A stretch of 64,000 nt of DNA. It comes from Onthophagus taurus (lineage: Eukaryota > Arthropoda > Insecta > Coleoptera > Scarabaeidae). Location of the stretch: assembly GCF_036711975.1 (NCBI RefSeq), contig NC_091966.1, positions 31,131,501 through 31,195,500 of the forward strand, in the 5' to 3' direction. Positions within the stretch are counted from its first letter, which is position 1. The number at the start of each line of letters is the position of its first letter. Below are positions 11,401 through 23,800 of the stretch, in pieces. The position numbers and the translations under genes were made by a program. The notes under the pieces are model-generated. The model saw only the letters and a program-made list of their open reading frames with translations. It was not told the origin of the DNA and searched no databases.

Positions 11401-14400
11401 ATCAAAACTCCCCATGGTATTTAATTAAGTACTATGTTATTTTATTATATTCCCTTGGAAATCTCTTTTTTATTCCACCTTTTATCAAAATGTCTGCTAA
11501 TTGTGGAGATTTATAAATCTGTCTAAAAGTTGTCTGTTGTCAAACAGTAAACAAAACCACTTGAGAAGACATCGAATATCTTTATAGGTATCACTGATTA
11601 GAGTACCTTTCCCTGTATACATGATAGCTGCATATAAATAGCCTGATTTAGATTCGCATAAGAGATAGGGTTTTATTCCAAAACCAGTTTTTTTCAATAG
11701 TATGTAGTGGATCCAGCTTACACGGCTTTTATAAAGTATTAGGTTCTCATCAATTGTGATATTTGTTTCCGGAATACATAAACTTGAACAGGTTTTGTTC
11801 ATATTATGAAAAATATAACAAATAACCGGTTTAATTTTTTTAGTTTTTTTGTTTTTTTGTTTAATCTCCTTCTGATATCTTATTATTCTAATAGTCTACA
11901 CAAACATCAGATTTTGGTATGTTCAACGATACTTGTAGGAATTTTGATTTCTATATAATTCATTATTATAGAGTCTACAATATAGAATGTAGGTGGTTGC
12001 TATCAAAATCAATATCAACCATTGCGTATACTATATCGCATGATAAGCACTTCATGTTTGATGTATTATGACGTTAACAACGAGTAATACGTTGATATGT
12101 GTAGAAATGGTACATTATTTCTTATGATATATTATATTCTCTAAAATATACAGTGTTCCGCTAAAAAAAAAGTACCTTTGTTTCTCAAAGACTTATTGTC
12201 TGATCTTGTTTTCTTCATTTTTCTATATTCTAACAAATTTAAAACATAAGTACGAAGGCTTTCACGGCCGGTGTGAATTAAACTAAGATTAGAACTAAAA
12301 CTAGAACTAACACTAGAAACTTTCGGGTTTTGCCGAGCGTCTTTTAATAAAAGGTTTGCCGTTTCGGATGCCATGTTGCAACCTTCTTCAGAAACTGGTT
12401 CGAAGAGATTTAAAACATACTCTTAATCTTTTCTAAAATCATTCGGATATAAAATTTTGGCTAAATCACTTAATAGGAAGTGGTTCTTTATCTGACCACA
12501 TACTTAGATTTTTTCGTACAAACTGGCTTATTAAATTGAGACAAATAATAAATATCATAATAAACATTCAAATATAAAATTTCAAGAAAATTACATAGTT
12601 GGATGTAGTACTTTATCTTGAAATTCAGCCGTATTTTGTCTTTTTTAAAATTTAATACTACATCATTCATTAATAAAGGTTATTTGAAGTTTTGTTGGTT
12701 ACCAACGTCATATACGAATCCGAGAAAATTGTATCTAAGTCACTTCGATGAATGTTTTTGCAATTTCCAGTGCAGTTGGGACTCCCTTTTACAATGCGGT
12801 GCATGTTTTGATAATAACAGTATCGTTGAAATATACCAGTGTATTCGCCATAAGTCAATATCAGACTTCTTATAAGATCATTGTACAGATGTGTTTATTT
12901 GTTTTGACTTATCAATTTTAGCGTTTATGCCGTTTTGACTTGGCACCATCGCTGTTATTTTGTTTGTTCAGCAGAACCACATAAGAATGCGTAAAGTGGC
13001 ATTTAACTTATACATTGAGGTGATGCAGCAAAATACGAAGAGATAAGCATGAATATTGCTTATTATTATTATAGACACCACGTGTTATTTACATAAAAAT
13101 GATTAATCTTTTCAGTTCTGCCTAATCAAATATTTGTTACACATAGAATATTAGATAAATTAAAACCAAAAGTTGAAAATAATGTGGCGTATACGCAGAC
13201 TTTTCGGGGCAATGCATTTGATGGAATCGATATTGCGCAATAATTTTCGGTGTTATCTATGTTTCCCTTTTGTAGATGGCTATCACTCCAGCAATATTTA
13301 CCGTTGGGTTTATTTGCTTTAAAATTTTTTTTAATAAATAAATATTGCGTTAAGGCATCTTCTTCGAGACGCGTTTGCTTAAATGTCTGTTTGCGAAGCG
13401 GTGAACAAATAAACAAATTTGTGATGGCCACTCATGTTTAACGATAAAACCAGATGCATTGATGAACCACACATGATTAATTTTTTTCCGTCGTCGTATG
13501 GAATGAAGTGTTTGGATAGTGAGATGTACAGTATGAATAATAAAAGGTTTTTATGATTCCTCGTAGCAACTTCATTAATGTTCATCATCTACTTTATGGT
13601 GAAAAAAGTACTAAGTGATATAGTATTGCCCGTAAACAAATGTTATAGAAATAAGAGAATAGAATATTTTCAGTCTTAACAAAAATTACCAGAAAGCTTT
13701 CGAGCACAACTTGTTGCTTGAGCAGAAAGATGCTGCAATGATGAGGAAAGAAAGATAATGAGAGACGCGTCTGAAATAATATGGGAGATTAACGGAAGAA
13801 TAATAAAGAAACCGAAATGGGAATAAAAGCTACAAATATATCAGTCAAACATAAGGCAGGATTAATAAAGCAGATCGAAGATAAAAAAATAACAGAAACA
13901 TACATGCAATATGATGTATTAAGATAAATATTATACAGATAGATAACGCAAAGAAAGCTTAACAAGGAGAAATGAAAGCTGGAAGAAGGAGGAAGATAGA
14001 TTGATGAAAGCAGCAAGATGGAGAACTTAAAGCAAGTAAACAGTTGGGATAATACCAAAACCAGATTAACATAAAGACCAGATAGAAGGTTGACAGAACA
14101 TGACAGGATGAAAAGAACCGTTATTGAAAAAAGAGAGTAGATCTAAAAAATAACTAAATGATACTAACAAGAAAGCAGAAAATATAAACGACGAAAAGAC
14201 CAACAATCTAGCAACGTCGCGACTTCTATACATGTTCGTTTGTCCCAGATATATACAGTTCTAACCAATTCTCTCCGTCCACTTCGTCTAATGTTTATAA
14301 ACTTCATCGTGTTTATGTTTACGCTCAAGAAGTAACCTGGATTCAAAATTATAACTACTTTCAGCATATTTAAAAATTAAATTAAAAAATTCTGAAACAA

Positions 14401-16759
14401 TTTACAAACGTTAACTTGTATACTAGTATTTCTTATTTACTACTGGACACAGATTGAAATACGTGATGTTCTATTCAGAGAAAACGCAGCGAGCAGCGTT
14501 GTCAAATCGTTGGATAGATCTGTTATTTCTCTCAAAATGGTCAAAAACAAGTTGAATGATCTGAAAAGAAGTTTATAAGTATACAAAATGATTTCCAAAT
14601 GGAATAAAAACATATAAAAAAGATTATAGTGGAACTTAATAAAAAATTTGAAAAACAACAATAATTTTGCGGTGTTTTGCTTATAAGGTTAGGATTGGGG
14701 ATACATGTTTAGATTGATGATGAAAAAAATGTTCAAAATTGTTTATCCTTTAAGTGAATCGGTTTATAACGAGATTAAGTTATGCAGAATACTTAGATTG
14801 GGACATTTCTAGATTTCTTATGCGGTAGGGTTGAGATATATTCCGATCAAGGATAAAGTTGGATTTAAACCTTTTTCAAATGATGCAATTTACAGTATGC
14901 AAAATAATCTGATCAAAATGAAGCATTTTGCTTGTAATATTGGGTTATGACATGACATTCTTGAACTGACGATAAGGTTTAGTTCGGGCATCGAGCTACG
15001 GTTGAAACGATTCTTTTTGAAATAAGAAAATTACGAAAGCTGCATTAATTTATTGTACATTTACTAATTTACGATGATGACAGCTTTAAACATTCTTATT
15101 CTTGGGATTGATTCAGTTTTGAATAAGATTGCATTATATGGAAGAATCAGACAGATTTTAGGCATCCCGGGTTATTAATATATAAATTCGATTTAGTAAG
15201 ATCGAACTTATCTGTCGATTTTAACTGTTCTGGTTGAATTACGATGTTCTTTGATTAAAAGTGAGGTTCGATTAGGATATTTATGTGTTAAGAATAAGGT
15301 TGGGTTGCATTTGCAAAGTTATATTTTGCAGAATTAAATAGGATTAAGTATGAGATGAAGCCGAGAATATCTGTCAACCGGATCTCAACCCAGAAAAACC
15401 AAATCGGGTTCTAAAAATATATCTATTACTCTTTTATTTATGTCTGGAGATAAACTGCTTAATGTCGGCACAATCAGATAAATCAAAAGAGAGCTATGAG
15501 AAGATTTACTTCTCTTAGAAGATACTTAAAAATTCGCTTTACTTTTACCAATAATACTAAAAACTTTCCACTTTTGCCGTGCGTCTTTTAAGAAAAGATT
15601 TGTCACTTCGAACCAGTTTCTGAAGAAGATTGCAACATGGCATGCGAAGCGTCAAACCTTGAGTAGGTGTTGGCTTATTGAATTTGAAGGGACATCCGTG
15701 CCTAACAACCTCAAGTTATGCTAAAATCGTTTTGTTTAAAAAATCGTTTGGCACAAACCCTAAGATGCATCGCGACATCTATAGAAAGCATGGAATATCT
15801 AATTCACGTATTAAATGAAGACTGGTGTCTTTATAATATCAAGCAATCAGTAGGGTATTATAAGGAAATCGACAATATGAGAAATACGAAAAGAGATGAA
15901 TAAACACAAGCCACTATGCCAGACCGGAGAAAGTACTTAATTTCAATCAAAATCAGACTTGTTCATTTTCTTTTCAGTGTTTTCATTGGGCATATTTTTT
16001 TTGTATAGCCTCTGCTGGTTTTATTTTCATGCTTTTTCCTGATTTTTCAACTAATCACTTCATGTTTGGTACTGGGCGTAAAGAATAACAACATTATTTT
16101 AGATGTTTGAAGTGATGCCTTGATTAATGGTTGTACCGTAATTACACTGTTGATTGCTTAAACGCCCTTAAAAAGAGTGATCTGTTACTATTTTTGATTT
16201 TTGTTTATTATTATTTCTTGCCTTCCTATTAATTAGTTGCCACATTTTCTTTTATTTATTTTATGGTCTCATGGTATCAATTTAGAATTTCATTTCGCAA
16301 CATCCCATCCAAAAATAACCTAAGGGAAATATTCAGAAAAAAATTCAATTGTACCAATTTGTTTTTTTTATACTTATTTGTTTTATTTTTTTTTTCAGAT
16401 TAATATCAACCCCTTCATCATCAAGCCCAGAACCAACACCGCCTAACGTTTCCACTCAACCAAATAAAACGACAAATTTCACAAAGAAAAAACGTAAAAA
16501 GAAAGGATTATTTTTCGATCCAGAATCAGGACGACGAAGAAGTTATCTTTCGTTGAAAGATTTAATTTCTCCAGCGGAAGAAAAAATGTTAATGGTGCTT
16601 TGTGCGAAAGGTTCCTCATCATCAGATTCTGGTGCAAAAACCGTCGATGATACAAACGAAAATTACGAAGATTATTCGGATTTACTCAGAGCCGAGCACC
16701 AAATACCCAGGTCAAAGTTCACGGCTATTTGGGTTGAATCTTGTAATGGTAATGAATGA
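8482..16759 (+). CDS. Unrecognised small protein, two exons, one hydrophobic segment
   Basis: Exon 1 is 8482-8654 (57 codons plus 2 bases), ending at a consensus donor gtaagt. Exon 2 is 16399-16759, after a polypyrimidine tract ending in cag, and stops at TGA 16757-16759. The phases fit exactly: two bases from exon 1 plus one from exon 2 make a Lys codon. The predicted protein is 177 aa. It has a Ser-rich start, a hydrophobic segment at about residues 27-43 (MNYIFSVVSFLVLEFLW), a Pro/Ser/Thr-rich linker and a basic cluster KKKRKKK at 87-93. A charged C-terminal part follows, with FFDPESGRRRSYLSLKDLIS and SPAEEKMLMVL. I do not recognise a family and assign no function. The 7.7 kb intron could hide further exons. 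The reading is supported by phase, splice signals and a poly(A) signal at 16997. Confidence 0.62.
8655..10200 (+). other. Intron of the two-exon gene, part without recognisable elements
   Basis: Very AT-rich. Short frames such as 8730-8963 are low-complexity hydrophobic translations of AT-rich DNA. Nothing else seen. Confidence 0.4.
10200..11340 (-). mobile_element. RTE-like LINE remnant
   Basis: On the minus strand the pieces read CYGSEVSTVNEN, then AIEKNASGEVREYQNW, then ARIETKGLIWFDHKIKMPEP. These match the order LLYGSE.W / FLRRSAR.S / ENKRLIWYGHV.RMPE found at the C-terminus of RTE-group LINEs. Frames shift repeatedly. The TTGGGTTGGGTTGGG run near 10745 lies inside this remnant and is simple sequence. 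Confidence 0.6.
11497..11880 (-). mobile_element. piggyBac-type transposase fragment
   Basis: A 101-residue minus-strand frame carries NITIDENLILYKSRVSWIHY, then KKTGFGIKPYLLCESKSGYL and AIMYTGKGT. This is the typical piggyBac order: a catalytic Asp in a (T/V)DE.(L/M) motif, a W..Y block, GIK....CE...GY and then YTGK. Only this central part is intact. Confidence 0.8.
12247..12400 (-). repeat. Interspersed repeat: ACTANN hexamer array, TTCGGG motif, hammerhead-like core
   Basis: On the plus strand, 12281-12320 shows ACTA spaced every six bases (ACTAAA ACTAGA ACTAAC ACTAGA), followed by AAACTTTCGGGTTTTGCC. Beyond that, the minus strand at 12361-12391 reads CTGAAGA, a hairpin (GG.TGC / GCA.CC around AACATG), then GAAAC. 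The outer edge reads GGCTTTCACGGCC. The same organisation recurs near 15.6 and 32.1-32.3 kb, so this is a dispersed repeat family. Confidence 0.65.
12420..15535. other. Intron stretch without assignable genes
   Basis: Several frames of 60-100 codons on both strands (12488-12875, 13126-13588, 13789-14661) match no family I know and overlap one another on opposite strands. They look like chance or old transposon sequence. From 13680 to 14160 the plus strand is purine-rich with Lys/Glu-rich translations (EINGRIIKKPKWE), possibly LINE-derived, but this is weak. Confidence 0.35.
15540..15665 (+). repeat. Second copy of the hammerhead-like repeat
   Basis: The sequence shares ACTTTCCACTTTTGCCG, CGTCTTTTAA, GAACCAGTTTCTGAAGAAG and TGCAACATGGCAT with the 12.3 kb copy. 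The segments are rearranged relative to it. The hammerhead-like core is 15620-15653: CTGAAGA, hairpin, GAAGC, GTC. The hexamer array is missing here. Confidence 0.6.
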
Positions 16760-16996
16760 ACCAAAATGGGATGATAAATGTCTCGACAAAGACTATTATG
16801 TAGGGCTAGTCAAAACATTTTTTTTTTAATTTGAAAAAAAAAAACTTGTACAACGACGGCTGTGTTCAATAGAAGAATTTATAATCTTGATATGTATATT
16901 TTTTAAGATGATCTGATTAATTAGTTTTTATTTCGTTACTTGTTAGGACTTTTATGGAAAAATGACAATATTGTTAAATCAACACAAAATAATTAA

Positions 16997-17002
16997 AATA
17001 AA
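16997..17002 (+). other. Poly(A) signal of the two-exon gene
   Basis: AATAAA about 240 bases after the stop at 16759, in an AT-rich 3' UTR. Confidence 0.5.
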
Positions 17003-17740
17003 AACTATTTTATACCGAAAACAAGTGAGTTTTTTTATTTATTAAATTGATGTAAATTAATATTAATTAAGATTAATTTGAGCTAACTGTAATTCTTTAT
17101 GGTAGAAAAGAGAAAAATGCAATTTGTACAAAAACGAACGGAAAGATATTTAAATTGCTTTTCTCATCACGCGAACAGAAAATTAAAAGAAACACTAATT
17201 TTACTTCATTAAAATTAAATTATCTAAGTAATACATTTTTAATTTAAATTAATTTTTATGAATATATTTTATGTTAAAAAGATTTTTAAATAAAAAAGCT
17301 AGAATTAATTTAAACGTAAATGATTTAATTGATTTCAAAGCGATTTTACAAATTAGAAAGAAACTCTAATCAAATTAAAACTGTCCACTTTTAATCCTCA
17401 TCTAATCTCAAAATACTTTCTTTTCTTTAATTCTAACTAAATTGGATTATTTATAAATCTAATCATGACAAATTTGTTTTAAATTATTCATACTTATTTT
17501 TAAATTAAATCGCTTCAATTTATAACATTTTTATCGAAAAATTTTTACGTAAGAAAAACAACTTCTTTGATATTACTATCTTAACCGATTAACCAATCGT
17601 AATTAATGTATTTTGGTCTTTATAACTCATAGGTCTCGGTCAATTACAGATCTCCTCCACTACAAGTTTAAAACGACAAGCAACAGTAATAACGTTTTGT
17701 CGTAATCGTCTCAGAAACGCCGTCTTGTAGCGGTTGCTCA
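17003..17740. other. Spacer between the two-exon gene and PPT1
   Basis: AT-rich intergenic DNA, no frames of note. GC content rises from about 17630, probably as the PPT1 promoter begins. Confidence 0.4.
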
Positions 17741-17819
17741 TTCGGTTGTTGCACTCTCAGTTAGGTTTTCGTCATCATTTACAAATCGTGCAATAACACG
17801 GTAAATAGCAAAGTTCATC
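17741..17819 (+). promoter_or_regulatory. Putative PPT1 start region
   Basis: An initiator-like TCAGTT lies near 17757-17762, about 60 bases before the PPT1 ATG, in a locally less AT-rich stretch. No TATA box at the usual distance is evident. Start-site position is inferred. Confidence 0.35.
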
Positions 17820-20800
17820 ATGTATACCACGAAAAGATCTCGTTACTTATTAGTTGCAATCGTTGTATACGGTTTCTTCATCATTAACGGTGTTAAAGGT
17901 GGCGATTATTACACACCGATAGTTCTTTGGCATGGCATGGGTAAGTTAACTAACAATTTTCATTTAAAAAATTAAAAAGTAAAACTGTCTCATGAGAAAA
18001 ATGATGAGAACATACTGAATTAGTAAGAATATGGTCATGAATAGTGAAAGAATGTACTCTTATTGTTAATTGTTTGCGGTTCTTATACGCGAAGTTTATC
18101 CTTGAGATTTCATTTAGAAGGTTGTTTGATAAGAAAGTCGTTGATTCAGATTATTGTTTGTTTATGAAGATACGACATATTTTAAAGCGGTTATGAATCG
18201 TAAAATGATTCATTTAATCAAAGAAATATGACTCAATTTATTTTCTGTGTTTTTTTAGTTGTATTTATAGATTTAACGACCGATGTTTAAATGAAGTTAA
18301 AACTGAAACTCTACACTAATATAAGATTATTAATAATGAATCATAACTAGTATCTGATTATTTATATAAAACTTTGTATTTTGGGATTATAAACAATTAA
18401 TCATACGATTGATAAAATATTTTTGCGAGGAAAATTGTAATGCAAAGATTACTGCTTTTTAAGTTGTGTAAGAATTATTATACAAAATTGTTGATTAAAG
18501 GTGTAAATCCATTACTAATTCGAAGTCATAATACCTCGATTTAATTTATTTTTGATAAAAATATAACAAACAATTTAAGTCAATTAATTTTAAACATTTC
18601 ATATGAAAAAAAACATAAAGTTGGAACTAACGATGTTTTTTACCATTAATTAATTTTGTAATAGATATTTAGGTCTCAAGGTGTTAAACCATAAAAATCT
18701 CAAGTATTAATATGGCATAAAGGGTATTCCGATTCCACTGTGAAAGAGAAAGTTAACAACTTATTTTTGGTGATTTAATTTTATTTTAGAATTTATTCGA
18801 ATAGCTTGAGATTAATTTTGCTTCATTAGAATGGATATTCTTCATTTTTAATTAATTTATTTAATAGTGAAAAATTACGGGAAGAATTTAACGAAGAAGG
18901 AGGTTGTTTCAACATTGGGTTTTGTAATATTCTGTTATACAGTATGTTAATTAATTATCGTACCCGACGTCATCATTGCAAGTATGCTACCAATACCACA
19001 GTGCAATACGCATCATACGCAAATCGCGTATTGCAATAAAAATACTGTGATATTGGTTGCATACTTGCAATGATGACGTCAGGTACGATAATTAATTAGC
19101 ACACTGTACTTCGAATATGATCGAATATGTTGAATGTATTACAGAATGAAGGGCAATGGGATAAATAATGGAACAATAAGAAAAATAGGAAGTATAAAAA
19201 ATAAAATGAAGTTTGAAAAACAGTTAGTTGTTAAAAGATCAATAAAAGCAATAACAACGGCGGTACCTAAATGATATGGTTAACATAATTAAAATTCACT
19301 AATTTAAAGCTAATAGCAGGTTGCCACTATAACAATACCAATGGTTTCCAGATAATAGTGATCTTGTAGTAAATCAGTTTCAGTCACAATTGCAGTACTG
19401 GCGATGAATTTTGTTGCATTACTTCTTTGCAATTAATGCTAACATTGATTCTTTACGAATGATCAAGAATTTAAAGTCCACTGCGTGAAACTTCTATGTA
19501 TCCATCTCGTCGCTTGTTACGTTAAAAATATTTTGTATTTTCATTTTTTCTATTAACAAAATCTTATATCAGTTAGATGATGCCTGTCCGATGAAGGTTT
19601 ACATCTCTGGTAGATATAATCTATAGTTGAGCGACCTTGTCTAAATCCACTTTGACATTTTTTTAGAGTGCATTCATAGAAAGGTTCAAGCCGTTGGTAT
19701 ATTATGATATAGCATTTTGTAGGTGGTGTTTAGCAGACCCTTTTTTTAGATGAGCTGAATGACACCTACCTTTCAATCTTCTGGACATTTTTTCACCTCC
19801 ACATGTTTCTCTCCTGATGTTTCTAATCGTAGGTGTTTTTTTAAGTACTTTATTGTTTCTTCGATTGTCGGTTGCGGTAGTAACACAACATTCTTTTGTG
19901 GTCTTCGTATTTTGTTCGTCCTCACTATCTCCTTCTATATTAAATATCTGCTGTTAAAAATTTCTCGAAGTACAAATTTCTTTTATCTCCTCCTCACTAT
20001 GTTTGGTTGATAACTTTTTGTGAGTTCTTTAGTCGCCTTCTAAAATTTTCTATTTTTTATTCGCTGTTATATTCAGTTCTATTTTCTGTTACTGGTTTTT
20101 TCTTTTATTTCTACGGCAGATTCTATTGGTTTCCTTTCGATATTCTTCTTACTCAGCTCTGTCGAACAATCTTGTGTTGTACGCATTTTTTCTTGCAGTA
20201 TTTTTTAATTTTTATTTCATTTAGAGATTGTATCATTAAAAAGCCTAATATCGGTTTTTAAATTTTGTTATGCACTATAATCTCTCTGATCATTGTGTAT
20301 CCAGAAGGGAGTTCTCTTTATCAACGTCAGGGTCCCAAAGCTCCTAGGAGAAATCCGTTCAATTTCAATCATTTAGTAGTTTCAATTCACGATTTGTACC
20401 ATCGAAACGAATCCAAGATGATTCGTGCACTGAGTCAATTATGGAGCATGGTAGTTTTTATGATTGACTATCTGGTTGTATATCATGCTTTCAAATAGCT
20501 TTGGTAAGATTGTAAGAACATTAATAAATCTGGGAGCAATTATCCCTACCTTCAATAAGTGTGGAAAAATTGCCAAGGGTTTCACTTCGTGTCGCTCGTT
20601 ATAAGCAACTGAAGTACTTAATCGTATGATGCATAAGATATTGTTTTGTATAAAGCCTAATCTTATAAATATTAGAATTAACGTTTCTACAGTGAAAGTC
20701 TTAATATTAACGCTAACTATATTTTGTCTAATTTAACCTATTTTTCAACTATAAAGATTGTTTACAACTCCAAATGTAAAGTTTGGTACAAATTTATATA

Positions 20801-23800
20801 CATAAAAAATTAAGAAAAATTATATTTGACTAATTTCGCAATATTTCTCATCCTGGTTTTCGTTCAACCCTTCACAGCTGTTTCAAAAACCCGTTTCTAT
20901 TGGCCTCACATGATCAAAAATGTAAATTTGTGAACAAAAACTTGCTTGCATTGCCAACGGGTAAAAGTTCATAAATATACCAAACTTCCTCTTCAAAAAA
21001 TTCCTATTCCGAGAGGCAGATTTGAACACATTCACCTAGACATAGTAGGCCCTGCAGTACCTTCACTAGGCTGTACATGCTCACAGTGATGGAACATTTT
21101 ACGCGTTGGCCTGAAGATTATCCTCTCAAAGACATTTCCACTTTTGCTATCGGTCGCACACTTCTACGTAACGAATATTCCAGGGAAGGCAATTTTCAAT
21201 CCAAACTTTTTCGGCAATTCAATAATTATCTAGGGACCAACCAAATTCGTGCTTTCTTTTACCACCCCCAAAGTAATGGTATGTTGGAGATATTTCATAG
21301 AATTTTCGAAACCATTCCTGCACGCGGAGCTGGCAACAGATGGTTTTCAATGCATGTGCGAAGTTTTTTCACCATACAAGCCATAGCTCATCTAGCTCAT
21401 CCATACCACATTTCCAGGCAGACATCTGCTGTTTTAGCTCATTAAGTCTTGTAGCATCTACGCGAATGGTGAAAGCATTCTCCATAGGTAGAAATCATAA
21501 GTAGTTAAGGTGGTCGTGCTTGTCAAGGCAAAGGTCAAACCATTATTTCCAACCTATACTACTCCAAATTTTTTGGAATAGAAAATGTTGCATATAGTTG
21601 CAATCACGAATCAAACCTGTTATCAAACCAGTTTAGTTCATAGTAAATTTCTTTATGTTCCTTATTGTTAGTGCAAAAACCAACTCCTTTTCTTTTGAAC
21701 ATTGACAAAGTTCGTCATGTTCAACTTGCATAAATTATTACTTGAGTATTAAATTTGGAAATTTCAAATGTTTCGAGGGATCTAAACTCAACATCTATGT
21801 TTTTAAAACATAATTAACCTCTATACGTAAGTGTCTAACTCTTTGTTGCAACCACTCTCATTGGGTCCGTTGTTTTGTAGCGTGCCCTGAAGAAGATTTA
21901 GAAATTAAATCGAAATCTTGGCTCAGAAAAAGGAGGTCTTTTAATTGAACCCCCCTCTGTTGGTTGTAAATCCAATAATTCCTTACTCTTAACAAGTGCA
22001 ACCAGTACTTCCTCCCAACTTTATTTACACAGTTTTGGCGAGTTATGGAACTTTTTGATACCATTGAAGATAAGTACATCACCCTGTAGGGTTAACGCAC
22101 TAGTGTTTGACCTGTTAAGGATTTTTTAATGTCAGTATTTGATCGAGTCATATTATTTTTCTTGTAGATCCCTCTGCCTTTACATAAAATGATCAAAATA
22201 TGATCAAATACACATCTGATTCATTTAAGGTTACTTACCCTACTTATAAAATATAACATCATAAAGTAATATTTTTTTAAAATTATAAAGGGAAACTGTA
22301 TTTCGCATTTAGTGTTTCACCACTTTGATTACATTATTTGACCAATAATATCTACTCTTTGTTCTATATCTAGTCTAGTTTTAATACCTTAAAACCGTAA
22401 ATGTTTGACCGATTCTTAATATAATATTCATTTTCATTATTTTTCCATTCTATTTTGTTCACAAAAATATGTTTATATTTTTGGACTCTTTAAATGGAGC
22501 AAAATGTTCTTGACTTAATTTTTCACCCAAATTTTGTGTTTTCCAACTGGGTTTTTGTAAAAGGAATGCCGAATGAAACAACCATTCAACCAGTAGTTTT
22601 TCGTCATCAGAATTTAAAAATGCTGGTGGGCCCATTTTCCTCTGCATTGGTGTTTTTCCTTTTTCTTTATAAATAAGAATTGACTTTGGTACATTAAACA
22701 TCTTGGCTGCTTTTTCATAAGATAAACCCCTATTTCTTGCATCGAGAGCCTTTTGAAGATCTTCTTCACTATATTTAAACTTAGGCTTCGTTGTCATATT
22801 GGTACTGGAAAAGTTAACCTGATTCATATTTGCTAAATTTTCCATATAGATTTTCCATTTTTTGATAATAATTGACCACTATAAGAGTCAGTGTTTGACC
22901 AATCTTTTATCCTCCAATTTTACAGATTGATTACTGCTTAAGTGTGTTCAATTACTTTTATTGTTATAAAAAAGGTTTAAAAAAATAAAAAAGAAACTAA
23001 ACAATTTAAACGGAAAGATATAAGTTTTAAAAATAGGTATTACACATTTTTCCATTTTATTAATTAAATATATATACTTGTGACATTATACAACAACCAA
23101 TACGTCTAGTATTTGACCGTTTGGTCAAACACTAATTTTTAATTCAATTTAGAACTACTGGTCTTTGACCGCCTTTATTTTCACAAATAATTAATTAAAG
23201 CGATATTTTTTTAATGTAACCAATAGAAAACATTATTAGATCACTGGCAAAAAAAACACTATACATGCAAAAACGGCTGAATAGTACTACCTTGTTTGGG
23301 CGAATTTCTAAACATAAAAATTACCATGAAATTACCAAGGCACAAGAATCCATGAAATAAAGAGGATAGAGATGAGGAATAAAGATGTAATTATGTTCAA
23401 TCTGGTGAAACAGGAATTGATGGATAGTTTTAAGTTTAATGTAAGTGTAGAATATGATTCCTTAACAAAACCAATAATGAAAGTAATTAAAGCTAAGACT
23501 AAATTAATATACCTTACGAATGCGAAAAAGTTAGAAATGTTACCAAAACATATATGTCAACACATACAAAAAAATAGATAACATTTTTTATAACGAATTT
23601 ACAACTAATAATAAAATTATATATGAAAAGTTTGGTAGTAAGATATTAAATTTAGAAATCAAACAAACATATTGGTTAATAAATAAACTCAATAATTATA
23701 TTGGGAAGTTATTATGTAATTATGGAAAGGGCGAAGTTTTTTCAAATAATGAGAACAATATAAAAATAATCGTGGATAAATATAGTAAAATTAAAGTCCA

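Noticed and set aside
13126..13588. Overlapping frames on both strands, considered as a gene or a piggyBac end
   Set aside because: No family motif is visible on either strand and the two readings exclude each other.
22459..22845. A domesticated psq/CENP-B-domain host gene
   Set aside because: The frame breaks before any second domain, no promoter or splice sites fit, and it lies inside a unit with transposon-like ends and motif repeats.
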